Source: IDS-8 sp035304345
GTDB taxonomy: Bacteria; Pseudomonadota; Gammaproteobacteria; Steroidobacterales; Woeseiaceae
Length of the DNA: 64,000 bases
Reading direction: 5' to 3'
NCBI GenBank assembly: GCA_035304345.1
Contig: DATGQE010000090.1
Span: 15,198 to 79,197, forward strand
Part shown: in pieces, positions 16,567 through 25,452 of the stretch
Numbering within the stretch: the first letter of the stretch is position 1
How the letters are laid out: each line of letters starts with the position of its first letter
Translations under genes and position numbers: made by a program
The notes under the pieces: model-generated
Told to the model about the DNA's origin: nothing
What the model saw: only the letters and a program-made list of their open reading frames with translations
Database searches by the model: none

Positions 16567-18588
16567 TCATTCCGCGTCGAAGCGACGGAACCACGCCATG
16601 ATGTTGTCGGTCTTCGCGATCAGGCTGGACGGCCGCGCCGCGATCTCGTGCGAAGCGCCCGGCACCCGGATCAGCGCGGTGTCGATGCGCCGCAGCTTCA
16701 GCGCCTGGTAGAACTGCTCCGATTCCGAGATGGGCGTGCGGTAATCGGCCTCGCCGGTGAGCAATGCCGTCGGTGTCTCCACGTTGCCCACGAGGGAGAG
16801 CGGTGACTGCCGCCAGTACTGTTCCGGGTCCGCCCACGGATCCTCCGAGAACCACGCCTGCCGGAAGAAGGGATAGAAGTCCGCGGTCAGCACGAAGCTC
16901 GTCCAGTTGATGACGGGCTTCGCCGCCACGGCCGCGCGAAAGCGGTTCGTCTTGCCGACGATCCACGCCGTCAGCACGCCGCCGCCGGAGCCGCCGGTGA
17001 CGAACAGCCTGCGCGGGTCGGCGATGCCGCGCTCAAGCACGTAATCCACCCCGGACATGAGGTCGTCGTAATCGTGTCCCGGGTACGCGTACTGGATCTG
17101 CTGCGCGAAATCCGCGCCGTAGCTCGTGCTGCCGCGCGGGTTGGCATACAGCACCACGAAGCCTTCGGCCGCGTAGCGCTGCACCTCCGCCGAGAAGTTC
17201 GGCCCGTAAGCGGCGTAAGGCCCGCCGTGGATCTCGAGGATCAGCGGGTAGCGCCGGTCCTCGCGGTAGCCCGGCGGATAGGCGATCCAGCCATGGATCG
17301 TCCGCCCGTCGTGCGACGACTCCCAGGTCACCGCCTCGATGCGCGCGAGGTCGCGTTGCCCGAGCAGGTCCTCGTTGAGGGCCGTCAGCACGCGTGCCTC
17401 CCGGCCGTTGCGGGACACGGCGACGTCCGCCGGCGCAAGGGCGTTGCCCGACGTGAACGCGTAAGTTCCGTTGCGGGAAACGCTGAAGCTGCCGCTGGTA
17501 TACGGGCGGCCCGGGGACTCCCCGCTGAGATCGTGCCGCCACCCGGACAGCTTGCCGTCGAGCGACACGTAAGCGAGCCGCAGCAGGCCGTCGTCCTCGT
17601 AGCTGACGAACAGGCCCCTGCCGTCGCCGTGCCACACCGGGCTGCCGATCGAACGATCGAAGTCCGCAGTCAGCGCGCGCACGTTCGAGCCGTCCGCGTT
17701 CATCACGTAGAGGATCGAGTTCTCGTAGCCCCGGTTTCGCTCGTCGAAGCCGACGTAGGCGATGAGGTTGCCGTCCGGCGATACCGCGGGATCGTTGTCC
17801 GGACCGTCGCGCCGGGTGAGCTGCGTCAGCTCCCCGTCCTCCAGCGACACCCTGTAGAGATCGGATTCCCGCGGATCGAGCTCCCAGTGCTCGCTGCGAT
17901 TCGCGGAGAACACGATGGCGCTCGAGTCCGGCGTCCAGGACAGCGGACCGCCATGGTTGAAGTCGCCATCCGTGAGCCGGCGCGGCGTGCCGCCGGTCGC
18001 GGGCACGACGAACACGTGCGTGTACCCGGGATCGAGGTAACCCGCGCCATCGGAGCGGTAGTACGTCTGCTCGATGACTTTCACGGGCTCGGCCCAGCTC
18101 GCGCCTTCGGGCTTCGCGGGCGGCTTCGCGAGCGGTTCGGTGTCCGCCGGCACGTGCATCGTGAACGCGATCCAGCGGCCGTCCGGCGACCACGACAACC
18201 CCTGCGGCGACTCGACGAGGTTCGTGACGAGCGCGGTCTGGCCGGTATCCATCCAGCGCACGTAGATCTGGCGGCTGCCCTCGACGTCCGAGACGTAGGC
18301 GAGGCGATTGCCGTCCGGCGACCAGCGCGGCGACGAGTAGCTGTCGCGGCCCGACAGGAGGGGCCGATGGTCGCGCCCGTCGGCCGTCACGATCCAGAGG
18401 TTCCCGCGCGTACGGTCCGTCATGATGTCGTTGGAGCGGCGCACGTACACGATGCGCTCGCCGTCCGGCGAGATCTGCGGGTCGGATGCATACTCGAGCT
18501 GGAACACGTCGAGGGCGGAGAAGCGTTCCCGGCCCTGGGCAAGCGCGGCGGCGAGCAGGGCGGTGAGCAGCAAGACGGTTCGGGTCAT
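16567..18588 (-). CDS. S9 family peptidase (prolyl oligopeptidase / acylaminoacyl-peptidase type)
   Basis: 673-residue exported serine peptidase. A signal peptide (MTRTVLLLTALLAAALAQG) is followed by a seven-bladed-type propeller with repeated SPDG units (PQISPDGERIVYVRR, RWSPDGNRLAYVSD, AVSPDGNLIAYVG), then an alpha/beta-hydrolase domain. The nucleophile motif is VTGGSGGGVLTAW, the acid lies in GEADYRTPISES, and the histidine is in PGASHEIA. These enzymes cleave short peptides, often after Pro or N-acylated residues, probably in the periplasm. It is divergent from dapF. Two more S9-type enzymes occur in the window (25453 and 55034). Confidence 0.94.
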   Translation of the reverse strand: MTRTVLLLTALLAAALAQGRERFSALDVFQLEYASDPQISPDGERIVYVRRSNDIMTDRTRGNLWIVTADGRDHRPLLSGRDSYSSPRWSPDGNRLAYVSDVEGSRQIYVRWMDTGQTALVTNLVESPQGLSWSPDGRWIAFTMHVPADTEPLAKPPAKPEGASWAEPVKVIEQTYYRSDGAGYLDPGYTHVFVVPATGGTPRRLTDGDFNHGGPLSWTPDSSAIVFSANRSEHWELDPRESDLYRVSLEDGELTQLTRRDGPDNDPAVSPDGNLIAYVGFDERNRGYENSILYVMNADGSNVRALTADFDRSIGSPVWHGDGRGLFVSYEDDGLLRLAYVSLDGKLSGWRHDLSGESPGRPYTSGSFSVSRNGTYAFTSGNALAPADVAVSRNGREARVLTALNEDLLGQRDLARIEAVTWESSHDGRTIHGWIAYPPGYREDRRYPLILEIHGGPYAAYGPNFSAEVQRYAAEGFVVLYANPRGSTSYGADFAQQIQYAYPGHDYDDLMSGVDYVLERGIADPRRLFVTGGSGGGVLTAWIVGKTNRFRAAVAAKPVINWTSFVLTADFYPFFRQAWFSEDPWADPEQYWRQSPLSLVGNVETPTALLTGEADYRTPISESEQFYQALKLRRIDTALIRVPGASHEIAARPSSLIAKTDNIMAWFRRFDAE

Positions 18589-18721
18589 GGCGAATCCTTC
18601 CGTTGCACCGGCGTGAGTGCGCGACCGGGACCACGGCGGGCCCCCTCGGTCTTCACCGCGCGGCGCGCCGTTTCCGGTCCACGCGGTACAATGCGCTTCA
18701 CGGTTGCACAGGGCGCCCAGC

Positions 18722-19591
18722 ATGCCGATTCGCGAGTCTGCCCGCAAATCCCCGACATGGCCCGAGGCGAGCGGCCGGGCGTTCCTCAAGATGCACGGGC
18801 TGCGCAATCACTTCGTTATCGTGGACGCGCGCGCCGAGCCGTTCGAGCCAACGAGAGACGAGGTCGCCTGGATATGCGACCCGGAGATCGGCGTCGGTGC
18901 CGACCAGCTCGTCGCCGTCGAGCCCTCGCCGGATGCAGGCGTTGCGGCGGGCCTGCGCTTCTGGAACTGCGACGGCGGCGAGGCGGAGGCGTGCGGCAAC
19001 GCCACGCGCTGCGCCGCCTGGCTGTTGCTCGAGGAAAGCGGGTCCGACGAAGTCGTGCTTGCCACGCGCGGCGGCCGCCTGCAGTGCCGGCGCGCCGGCC
19101 GGGAGCGGGTGAGTGTCGACATGGGGCGGATCGGCACGGACTGGCGGGAGATTCCGCTCGCCGAGCCGCGCGATACCCGTCACCTCGACGTCGCGGCCGG
19201 TCCCCTCACCGATCCCGCCGCCTTGTCGGTCGGCAATCCGCATCTCGTCTTCTTCGTCGACGACGTCGCCGCGGTGGACCTCGCCGCCCTCGCGCCCGGC
19301 ATCCAGTCGCATCCCCTGTTCCCCGAGCAGGTGAACGTCGGCGTCGCGCAGGCGCTCGCCCCCGATCGGCTGCGCCTGCGCGTGTACGAGCGCGGCGCGG
19401 GGCTGACACAGGCCTGCGGCAGCAACGCCTGTGCGGCGGCATTCGCCGCGCGCTGGCGCGGCCTCACCGACGAGCACAGGATCACGGTCGAGCTGCCCGG
19501 CGGCGAGCTCGAGATCGAGATTACGCCGCGCGGGACGGCGGTGATGACGGGCCCGGTCGCGTTCGCGTTCAGCGGCCGCCTGCCTTTTTGA
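18722..19591 (+). CDS. dapF: Diaminopimelate epimerase
   Basis: 289-residue enzyme that interconverts LL- and meso-diaminopimelate for lysine and peptidoglycan synthesis in the cytoplasm. Both catalytic cysteines are present: Cys91 in EAEACGNATRC and Cys232 in LTQACGSNACAAA. The spacing of 141 is close to that of E. coli DapF. The usual N-terminal GLGND stretch is changed here to KMHGLRNHF, but the substrate-binding Asn is kept. The ATG at 18722 gives a slightly long N-terminus before FLKMHGL. It is followed by an outer-membrane protein and a methyltransferase on the same strand with short gaps. Confidence 0.93.
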   Translation: MPIRESARKSPTWPEASGRAFLKMHGLRNHFVIVDARAEPFEPTRDEVAWICDPEIGVGADQLVAVEPSPDAGVAAGLRFWNCDGGEAEACGNATRCAAWLLLEESGSDEVVLATRGGRLQCRRAGRERVSVDMGRIGTDWREIPLAEPRDTRHLDVAAGPLTDPAALSVGNPHLVFFVDDVAAVDLAALAPGIQSHPLFPEQVNVGVAQALAPDRLRLRVYERGAGLTQACGSNACAAAFAARWRGLTDEHRITVELPGGELEIEITPRGTAVMTGPVAFAFSGRLPF

Positions 19592-19616
19592 TCCGGACGC
19601 GAGGAGCCAGGCCGAA

Positions 19617-20276
19617 ATGGAATTCGCATCGAGACCGGGCGCGCTGGCGCTCATGCTCTTGCCGCTCTTGCTCGCCGCCGGGACGGCGGCCGCACAGGGC
19701 GGATTCGACCTGCCGCGCGTGTCGCTCACGCCGCTCGGCGGCTACACGTTCGGCGGCCGCTTCGAGGACAGGACGGGTGACCTCGAGGTCGAGGCCGACG
19801 ACACCGCGCACGTCGGGCTGATCCTGAACTTCCGCGAATCGGCACGCACCCAGTGGGAGGTGTTCTACGCCCTGCAGCGAACCGAGGCCGACGTTTCCGA
19901 GCTGCCGTCGGGCGCCGGCGTCGGCACCATGGATCTCGACATCCAGTACCTCCAGGCCGGCGGCACTTACGTGGCCGACGGGCTCACGGCACGGCCGTTC
20001 CTCGCGGCGACGGTGGGCGTCACGCGCTTCGATCCCGATCCGCTGCGCTTCGAGTCGGAGAACTTCTTCTCGTTCGGCATCGGTGCCGGCTGGCAGCTTC
20101 AGCCGACCGATCGTCTCGGGCTGCGGCTGGAAGGGCGGTTGATGGGGACGTTTCTCGGCTCCGACACGGCGCTGTTCTGCGAGACCGGGCCAGAGGAGAA
20201 CGTCTGCGCCCTCGTGTCCGACAGCGAGATCTACTGGCAGCTCCAGACCTCGCTGGGTATCGTGTTCCGCTTCTGA
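19617..20276 (+). CDS. Outer-membrane beta-barrel protein
   Basis: 219 residues with a signal peptide (LMLLPLLLAAGTAAAQG), alternating polar/hydrophobic strands and a C-terminal TSLGIVFRF that fits the terminal-phenylalanine signal for BAM assembly. It resembles small eight-strand outer-membrane proteins (OmpW/OprF-barrel-like), with repeated glycine/aromatic turns (LGGYTFGGRF, FFSFGIGAGWQL). One loop has two cysteines (FCETGPEENVC) that may pair. No function can be given. It starts 25 bp after dapF and ends 7 bp before the methyltransferase gene, so it is probably in one transcript with both. Confidence 0.8.
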   Translation: MEFASRPGALALMLLPLLLAAGTAAAQGGFDLPRVSLTPLGGYTFGGRFEDRTGDLEVEADDTAHVGLILNFRESARTQWEVFYALQRTEADVSELPSGAGVGTMDLDIQYLQAGGTYVADGLTARPFLAATVGVTRFDPDPLRFESENFFSFGIGAGWQLQPTDRLGLRLEGRLMGTFLGSDTALFCETGPEENVCALVSDSEIYWQLQTSLGIVFRF

Positions 20277-20283
20277 CGACACC

Positions 20284-21108
20284 ATGTCCACCTCGACACA
20301 GTGGCAACTTGCTCGCGACGCCGCCGAGCGCTACGAGCGGATCCTGGTCCCCGCGATCCTGGGCCCTGCCGCCGTTGCGCTCGTGGAGTACGCCGGGCCA
20401 CGGCCCGGGCAGGCCGTGCTCGACGTCGGATGCGGCACGGGTGCGGCAGCGCGAGGAGCGGCAGAGCGCGTGGGGCGGTCCGGCCGAGTCGTCGGCGTAG
20501 ACGTGAACGCCGGGATGATCGATGTCGCGCAGTCCCTCCCGCCGGTCGACGGCGCAGAGGTCGCGTGGTCCGTGCAGAGTGCGTGCGCGCTGGCGTTCCC
20601 GGACGGCGCTTTCGACGTGGTGCTCTGTGCCCAGACGCTGCAGTTCGTCGAGGACCGGCAGCGCGCGCTCGCCGAGATGCACCGGGTGCTCGTGCCCGGC
20701 GGTGAGCTCGCCGTGAGCCTGTGGTGCAACCTCGATGCGAGCCCGTATTTCGATGCGCTGGTGCGCTCCGTTACCCGCCACATCGGCGCGGACACGGCGG
20801 CCGGCCTGCGTGCGGCCTGCGGGCTGTCCGACCCGCGGGCGATCCGGGCGCTGATCGAGGGAGCCGGGTTTCGACGCTTCGAGGCCGTCGTCGAGGAGCT
20901 CGACCTGCCCTTGCCGGAGCTGGCCGGTTTCGTTTCGCGGCACGTCGGCGCCACACCGATGGCCGCGGGGTATCGGAGCGCGACGGAGGCGCAGCAGCGC
21001 GCGGTCGTCCGGGACGTTGTGGACGAGCTCGCGCGTTTCCGCGTGCAGGGCGAATGGCGGCTCCCGTTTCGCACCCACCTGGCGAAGGCCATAAAGGCTG
21101 GGCGATGA
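20284..21108 (+). CDS. Class I SAM-dependent methyltransferase
   Basis: 274 residues with the UbiE/type-11 methyltransferase pattern. Motif I is AVLDVGCGTGAAARGAA (about residues 46-62), motif II VVGVDVNAGMIDVA, then FDVVLCAQTLQFVEDRQRALAEMHRVLVPGGELAVS as motifs post-II to III in order. The N-terminal WQLARDAAERYERILVP fits the small-molecule methyltransferase group. It is cytoplasmic. The acceptor substrate is unknown. It lies 7 bp after the outer-membrane protein gene. Confidence 0.9.
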   Translation: MSTSTQWQLARDAAERYERILVPAILGPAAVALVEYAGPRPGQAVLDVGCGTGAAARGAAERVGRSGRVVGVDVNAGMIDVAQSLPPVDGAEVAWSVQSACALAFPDGAFDVVLCAQTLQFVEDRQRALAEMHRVLVPGGELAVSLWCNLDASPYFDALVRSVTRHIGADTAAGLRAACGLSDPRAIRALIEGAGFRRFEAVVEELDLPLPELAGFVSRHVGATPMAAGYRSATEAQQRAVVRDVVDELARFRVQGEWRLPFRTHLAKAIKAGR

Positions 21109-21159
21109 CAGTGTTCATACCGGGAATCGCATGCGCATGAAGATCTGGTTTCAAGCAGG

Positions 21160-21729
21160 ATGAAAGCGGGATCGAGGAGCAAGCTGAAAGCGAAGGCGCG
21201 CGAGGAGCTGCTCGCGACGCTGCAGGCGCGTTTCGAAAAGCACATGCCGCGGCACGAAGGCATCGAGTGGGCCAGGGTCAGGGCCCGGCTCGAAGCCAGG
21301 CCGGAGAAGCTCTGGTCGCTGCACGAAATGGAGAGAACCGGGGGCGAGCCGGACGTCGTCGGGCAGGACCCGAAAACGGGCGAGTACGTCTTCTGCGACT
21401 GCTCCGCGGAAAGCCCGGCGGGCCGCCGCAGCCTCTGTTATGACCGCGAGGCGCTGGAGGCGAGGAAAAAGCACAAGCCGGCCGGCAGCGCGGTCGACAT
21501 GGCCGCCGCGATGGGCATAGAGCTGCTCACCGAGGAGCAATACCGGGACCTGCAGAAGCTCGGCGAATTCGACACGAAGACGTCGAGCTGGGTGCAGACA
21601 CCGTCCGACGTGCGGCAGCGCGGTGGCGCGCTCTTCTGCGACCGGCGCTACGGCCGCGTGTTCGTCTATCACAACGGCGCGGAGTCCTACTACGCCGCCA
21701 GGGGCTTCCGGGGCTTGCTGAAGGTCTGA
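21160..21729 (+). CDS. DUF4256 domain protein
   Basis: 189-residue protein matching the DUF4256 family by its characteristic phrases: LWSLHEMERTGGEPDVVG near residue 50, EYVFCDCSAESPAGRRSLCYDREA near residue 75, and GGALFCDRRYGRVFVYHNGAESYY near the C-terminus. It is soluble with no signal peptide. Its function is unknown. Several conserved Cys (FCDCS, LCYD, LFCD) could bind metal, but this is only an observation. It ends 9 bp before the convergent dgcA-like gene. Confidence 0.88.
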   Translation: MKAGSRSKLKAKAREELLATLQARFEKHMPRHEGIEWARVRARLEARPEKLWSLHEMERTGGEPDVVGQDPKTGEYVFCDCSAESPAGRRSLCYDREALEARKKHKPAGSAVDMAAAMGIELLTEEQYRDLQKLGEFDTKTSSWVQTPSDVRQRGGALFCDRRYGRVFVYHNGAESYYAARGFRGLLKV

Positions 21730-21738
21730 CCGTCCGGC

Positions 21739-22713
21739 TCAGCCCCACAGGCGCGAGTCGGGCGGATCGATCCTCGTACCCCGGTAGGTCAGCGGCGGAT
21801 CGCGATCGGCGGCCTGGAACAGCGGGCCGTCGAGGTCGACGAAGCGGCAGAACTGCGCAGGGAGCATGGCCGGGGCCATCGCGAGCGACGTGCCGAGCAT
21901 GTTGCCCACCATGAGCTCCAGCCCGCGTGCGCGGCAGACCTCGACCATGCGCATCGCTTCGGTCAGCCCGCCGCACTTGTCGAGCTTGATGTTGATCATG
22001 CCGTAGCGTGCTGCGCAGCGGTCGATGTCGGCGCTCGACTGGCAGGATTCGTCGGCGCACAGCGTGACGGCGTAACCGCGCCCGGCGAGCGCGTCGTCTT
22101 CGCCGGCGGGCAGCGGCTGCTCGACCATGGCGATGCGATTCTCGACGAGCACCTCCTCGAGCTCGTCCAAAAGCGGCAGGGTCCAGGAGCCGTTGGCGTC
22201 GATGACGATCTCCGCGTCCGGGCGGGTGGCCCGGATGGCGCGTATCCGCTCCGCCGGGGCCTCGGCGTCGAGCTTCACCTTCAGCACGGGGCACGCCGCG
22301 CGCTCGCGCGCTTCCGCCGCCATCCGCTCCGCCGTGCCGAGACTCAGCGTGTACACGGTCGTGACGGGCGCCATCGGGACGCCGAGGAGGGACCAGGCAC
22401 GTGTGCCTTCCCTTTTTGCGCGCAGGTCCCACAGGGCGCAATCGAGCGCGTTGCGTGCGCCGCCGGGCGGCAGCAGCTCCTGCACGTCCTCGACGGAGCC
22501 GCGCGCCTGGAGCTCGTGCTGCACCGCGTGCAGCTCCGCGCTCATCGACCGGATCGTCTCGCCGCGGTAGCCGACGCCGAGCGCTTCCCCGCGCCCGCTA
22601 TGCCGGCCGTCGCTCAGGACGGCCGTGAGCGTCGTGATCTCGGTTACGCGATCGCGCGCGGTGACGAAGGGCTCGCGCAGCGCCCAGGTGTCGATCTCGA
22701 GGGTGAGCTTCAC
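21739..22713 (-). CDS. dgcA: Enolase-superfamily dipeptide epimerase, DgcA-like
   Basis: 324-residue enolase-superfamily enzyme of the L-Ala-D/L-Glu epimerase (muconate lactonising) subgroup. The catalytic lysine motif is LKVKLDAE, and the metal ligands are the Asp of VIDANGSW, the Glu of MVEQPLP and the Asp of LCADESCQ. The second base is in NIKLDKCGG. The GTG start at 22713 overlaps the upstream gene's stop as GTGA, giving translational coupling. The pairing with a DUF1611 protein and an N-acyl-D-amino-acid deacylase matches the DgcN/DgcA D-glutamate pathway known from marine bacteria, where the enzyme racemises N-acetyl-D-glutamate. The alternative is muropeptide recycling by L-Ala-D/L-Glu epimerisation. 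Confidence 0.82.
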   Translation of the reverse strand: MKLTLEIDTWALREPFVTARDRVTEITTLTAVLSDGRHSGRGEALGVGYRGETIRSMSAELHAVQHELQARGSVEDVQELLPPGGARNALDCALWDLRAKREGTRAWSLLGVPMAPVTTVYTLSLGTAERMAAEARERAACPVLKVKLDAEAPAERIRAIRATRPDAEIVIDANGSWTLPLLDELEEVLVENRIAMVEQPLPAGEDDALAGRGYAVTLCADESCQSSADIDRCAARYGMINIKLDKCGGLTEAMRMVEVCRARGLELMVGNMLGTSLAMAPAMLPAQFCRFVDLDGPLFQAADRDPPLTYRGTRIDPPDSRLWG

Positions 22714-23726
22714 GAACCCTGCCGGTCGAGGAGCGCGTCGACCAGCGGCGCGACGCCGGTGGCGACGGGATCGACCGCCGGCAATCCGGTCTGCCGCTCC
22801 ACCGCTTCGAGCACGGACTGCCGTTCGGCGCTGTCCAGCCCCGCGGTGTTCAGGCTCACGCCCACCACGCGCGGTGCAGGATGGGTGAGGAGCGCGAGCT
22901 CGAGGTAGCGGTCGATGTAGTAGGTGAGCGGCGGCACGGGGAAGCCGGAGTAGCCCTCGATCTCGGTGCGCGACACGTCGTGGCACAGCACCATGGCGTC
23001 GGGCTGGGAGCCGTGCACGAGCCCCACCGTCACCCCCGCATAGGCGGGATGCAGGATCGAACCCTGGCCTTCGATCACGTCCCAGTGCTCCGGGTCGTTG
23101 TCCGGGGACAAGAGCTCCGCCGCCCCCGCGATGAAATCCGAGACTACCGCGTCCATGGGAATCCCGGCGCCGGCGATCAGTATGCCCGTCTGGCCGGTGG
23201 CGCGAAACGTCGCCGGCACCGAGCGCGCCCTGAGCTCGCGCTCGAGCGCGAGCGCGGTGTACTTCTTGCCGACGCAGCAGTCGGTCCCGACCGTGAGCAC
23301 GCGGCGGCCGCTGCGGCGGCGCCCGCTCGCGACCGGGATGTCGGCCGGCGGCACGCGCACGTCCACCAGCCGGCGCCCCGTCTCGCGGGCCACGCGCGCG
23401 AGCGTCTCGTTCGCCGCGAGGGGCATGTGCAGCCCGCTCACGACGTCGAGGCCCGCGCGCAGGGCGTCGACCAGCGTGGCGAGCCAGGCGGCTTCCAGTC
23501 GCCCGCCGAACGCCGCGATCCCGATGACGAGGCTCTTCGCGCCGGCGGCGACCGCTTCCTCCGGCCGCAGGTCCGGCAATCCTAGATCGATGCTGCAGCC
23601 CGGGTAGCGCAGTTGCCCCGTGCAAAGCTCGGGACGCCAGTGGACCAGGCCGAAACCGGTCTTGGCGTCGGTGGCGTTCGCCGTCGCGCCGAGGAAGACG
23701 AGGTAGGGGGTCGCAAGCTCCGGCAT
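22710..23726 (-). CDS. dgcN: DUF1611 P-loop protein, DgcN-like D-glutamate N-acetyltransferase candidate
   Basis: 338-residue DUF1611 protein with the N-terminal Rossmann-like part (LVFLGATANATDAKTGFGLVHW) and a C-terminal P-loop domain (VGTDCCVGKKYTALAL, about residues 147-162). Members named DgcN transfer an acetyl group to D-glutamate as the first step of a D-amino-acid degradation route. Its downstream partner here is the DgcA-like epimerase, overlapping by 4 bp. Upstream, the deacylase gene ends 3 bp away, so the three genes form one operon. Direct proof of D-glutamate as substrate is lacking; other D-amino acids or dipeptides are possible. Confidence 0.82.
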   Translation of the reverse strand: MPELATPYLVFLGATANATDAKTGFGLVHWRPELCTGQLRYPGCSIDLGLPDLRPEEAVAAGAKSLVIGIAAFGGRLEAAWLATLVDALRAGLDVVSGLHMPLAANETLARVARETGRRLVDVRVPPADIPVASGRRRSGRRVLTVGTDCCVGKKYTALALERELRARSVPATFRATGQTGILIAGAGIPMDAVVSDFIAGAAELLSPDNDPEHWDVIEGQGSILHPAYAGVTVGLVHGSQPDAMVLCHDVSRTEIEGYSGFPVPPLTYYIDRYLELALLTHPAPRVVGVSLNTAGLDSAERQSVLEAVERQTGLPAVDPVATGVAPLVDALLDRQGS

Positions 23727-23729
23727 CGC

Positions 23730-25280
23730 TCAGTCCGGCGTGCGCGTGATCACGACACCGGGCCGTGCGCCGGTGCTCCGGCCGTACTCGTACACGAGCA
23801 CGCCGCCGACCCACACGGCCTCGATGCCGGTGGACAGCCGTTCGGGCTGCTCCGGCGTTGCCCGGTCGACGACGGTGTCCGGGTCGAACAGCACGAGATC
23901 GGCGATCGCTCCCTCGCGGATCACGCCGCGGTCTTCGAAGCCCATGTGGCGGGCGGCAAGGCCGGTCATCTTGTGCACCGCCTCCTCGAGGCCGAGCAGC
24001 CCCTGCTCGCGCACCCAGCGCCCGAGCACGCGCGTGAAGGCGCCGCGCGCCCGCGGGTGCAGGTCCTCGAGCGCGCCGTCGGTGCAGACGTTCGTGTGCG
24101 GCCAGAGGAAAAGCTGCTCGATGTCGGCTGCCTGCATGCTCGTGCCGATGATCGCGTCCGCGCCGTCGCCGGATTCCTGCCCGGCGGCTTCCGCGGCGCG
24201 TGCGAGCTCCATGAAGGCCGCCGCCGGCTCGATGCCGCGCTGCGCGGCGATCTCCGCCAGCGACCGGCCCACGAGCGAAGGGTCGGGATCGAACCGCGTG
24301 AACCGGATGCCGTCCGGTGGCGCGATCTCGTCCAGCGCCTCCTGGATCGCGTCGAGGTCCGTGTAGTCGCGCTCCGGCAGCAGCACCATCAGGTTGGATT
24401 GCCAGTACTCGTACGGATAGATGTCCGCCGTGATGTCGATGCCTTCGGCACGCGCGGCGTCGAGCACGGCGAGGATGCGCGGCGCTTCACCCCACAAGCG
24501 TTTCATCGCGAGCTTGATGTGCGAGACCTGCACGGGCATGCCCGTGACCCGGCCGATCTCGATGATTTCCCCGAGCGCCTCCTCGAACCAGCGGTCCTCG
24601 CTGCGCACGTGGCTGATGTAACGGCCGCCGGCGCGGGCCGCGACTTGCGCGAGCGCCAGCACCTCGGACCGCTGGGAGTAGATACCGGGATCGTACTCCA
24701 GGCCGGTCGACAGGCCGAGCGCGCCGGCCGCGAGCTCCTCCTCGAGGAGCGCGGCCATCGCGGCGACTTCTTCGTCGCTTGCCGGTCGCCGGTAATCGTC
24801 GCCCAGCACCCGCGAGCGAATCGTGTTGTGACCGGCATAGGACGCCACGTTCACCGCGACGGGAGAGGCGCGCAGGCCGGCGAAGAAATCGGCGAGCGGG
24901 AGCGGCGAGCCGCCGTCCTGTCCCAGCACGACCGTCGTGATCCCCTGGCTCACGGCAGGCAGCGCGTCTGGCTGCTCGTGCAGGTCGTCACCCGCGTGGC
25001 TGTGCGTGTCGATGAAGCCGGGCGCGAGCACCAGGCCGCGGGCGTCGTACACGGTCTCGCCCGGGCGCGGCTCGAGATCCGTGCCGATTGCCGTGATACG
25101 GCCGGCGGCGACGCGCACTTCGCCGCGGTATGCAGGGTTCCCCGTGCCGTCCGCGATGCGCGCGTTCTCGATGACCAGGGTGGGGACGGGTGCCTCGCCG
25201 GTCGGGGCTGCGGGGCCGCAGCCGGTCGATCCGAGCAGGAGGAGGAGAACTGAAGCGGCGATCGCCGGGCGTCGGAACAT
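23730..25280 (-). CDS. N-acyl-D-amino-acid deacylase, lipoprotein
   Basis: 516-residue amidohydrolase. A lipoprotein signal (SVLLLLLGSTGC) targets it to the envelope. The metal site begins with APGFIDTHSHAGDD (HxH) near residue 90. A GALGLSTGLEYDPG loop, typical of D-aminoacylases, and SHIKLAMKRLWG follow, and the C-terminal beta-domain carries RGVIREGAIADLVLFDPDTV. It should release D-amino acids from N-acyl-D-amino acids. It leads the operon deacylase, dgcN, dgcA, which would produce and then degrade D-amino acids, perhaps from peptidoglycan. Its start is 172 bp from the divergent S9 peptidase gene. Confidence 0.92.
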   Translation of the reverse strand: MFRRPAIAASVLLLLLGSTGCGPAAPTGEAPVPTLVIENARIADGTGNPAYRGEVRVAAGRITAIGTDLEPRPGETVYDARGLVLAPGFIDTHSHAGDDLHEQPDALPAVSQGITTVVLGQDGGSPLPLADFFAGLRASPVAVNVASYAGHNTIRSRVLGDDYRRPASDEEVAAMAALLEEELAAGALGLSTGLEYDPGIYSQRSEVLALAQVAARAGGRYISHVRSEDRWFEEALGEIIEIGRVTGMPVQVSHIKLAMKRLWGEAPRILAVLDAARAEGIDITADIYPYEYWQSNLMVLLPERDYTDLDAIQEALDEIAPPDGIRFTRFDPDPSLVGRSLAEIAAQRGIEPAAAFMELARAAEAAGQESGDGADAIIGTSMQAADIEQLFLWPHTNVCTDGALEDLHPRARGAFTRVLGRWVREQGLLGLEEAVHKMTGLAARHMGFEDRGVIREGAIADLVLFDPDTVVDRATPEQPERLSTGIEAVWVGGVLVYEYGRSTGARPGVVITRTPD

Positions 25281-25452
25281 CTACGGTACCGGTCGATGGG
25301 TGGCGGTATTGAACCATGAAGGTCGCCGGGGACGAACGCGAATTCACAATATGCAACCGCGCTGTCCCCTTGCTTCCCGGGGGGTTAGCTTCGGCCCGAG
25401 CACGTGAGCCCGCGGCTGCCGCCGCCGGCCGGGGAAGACCCAGGACGACAGC

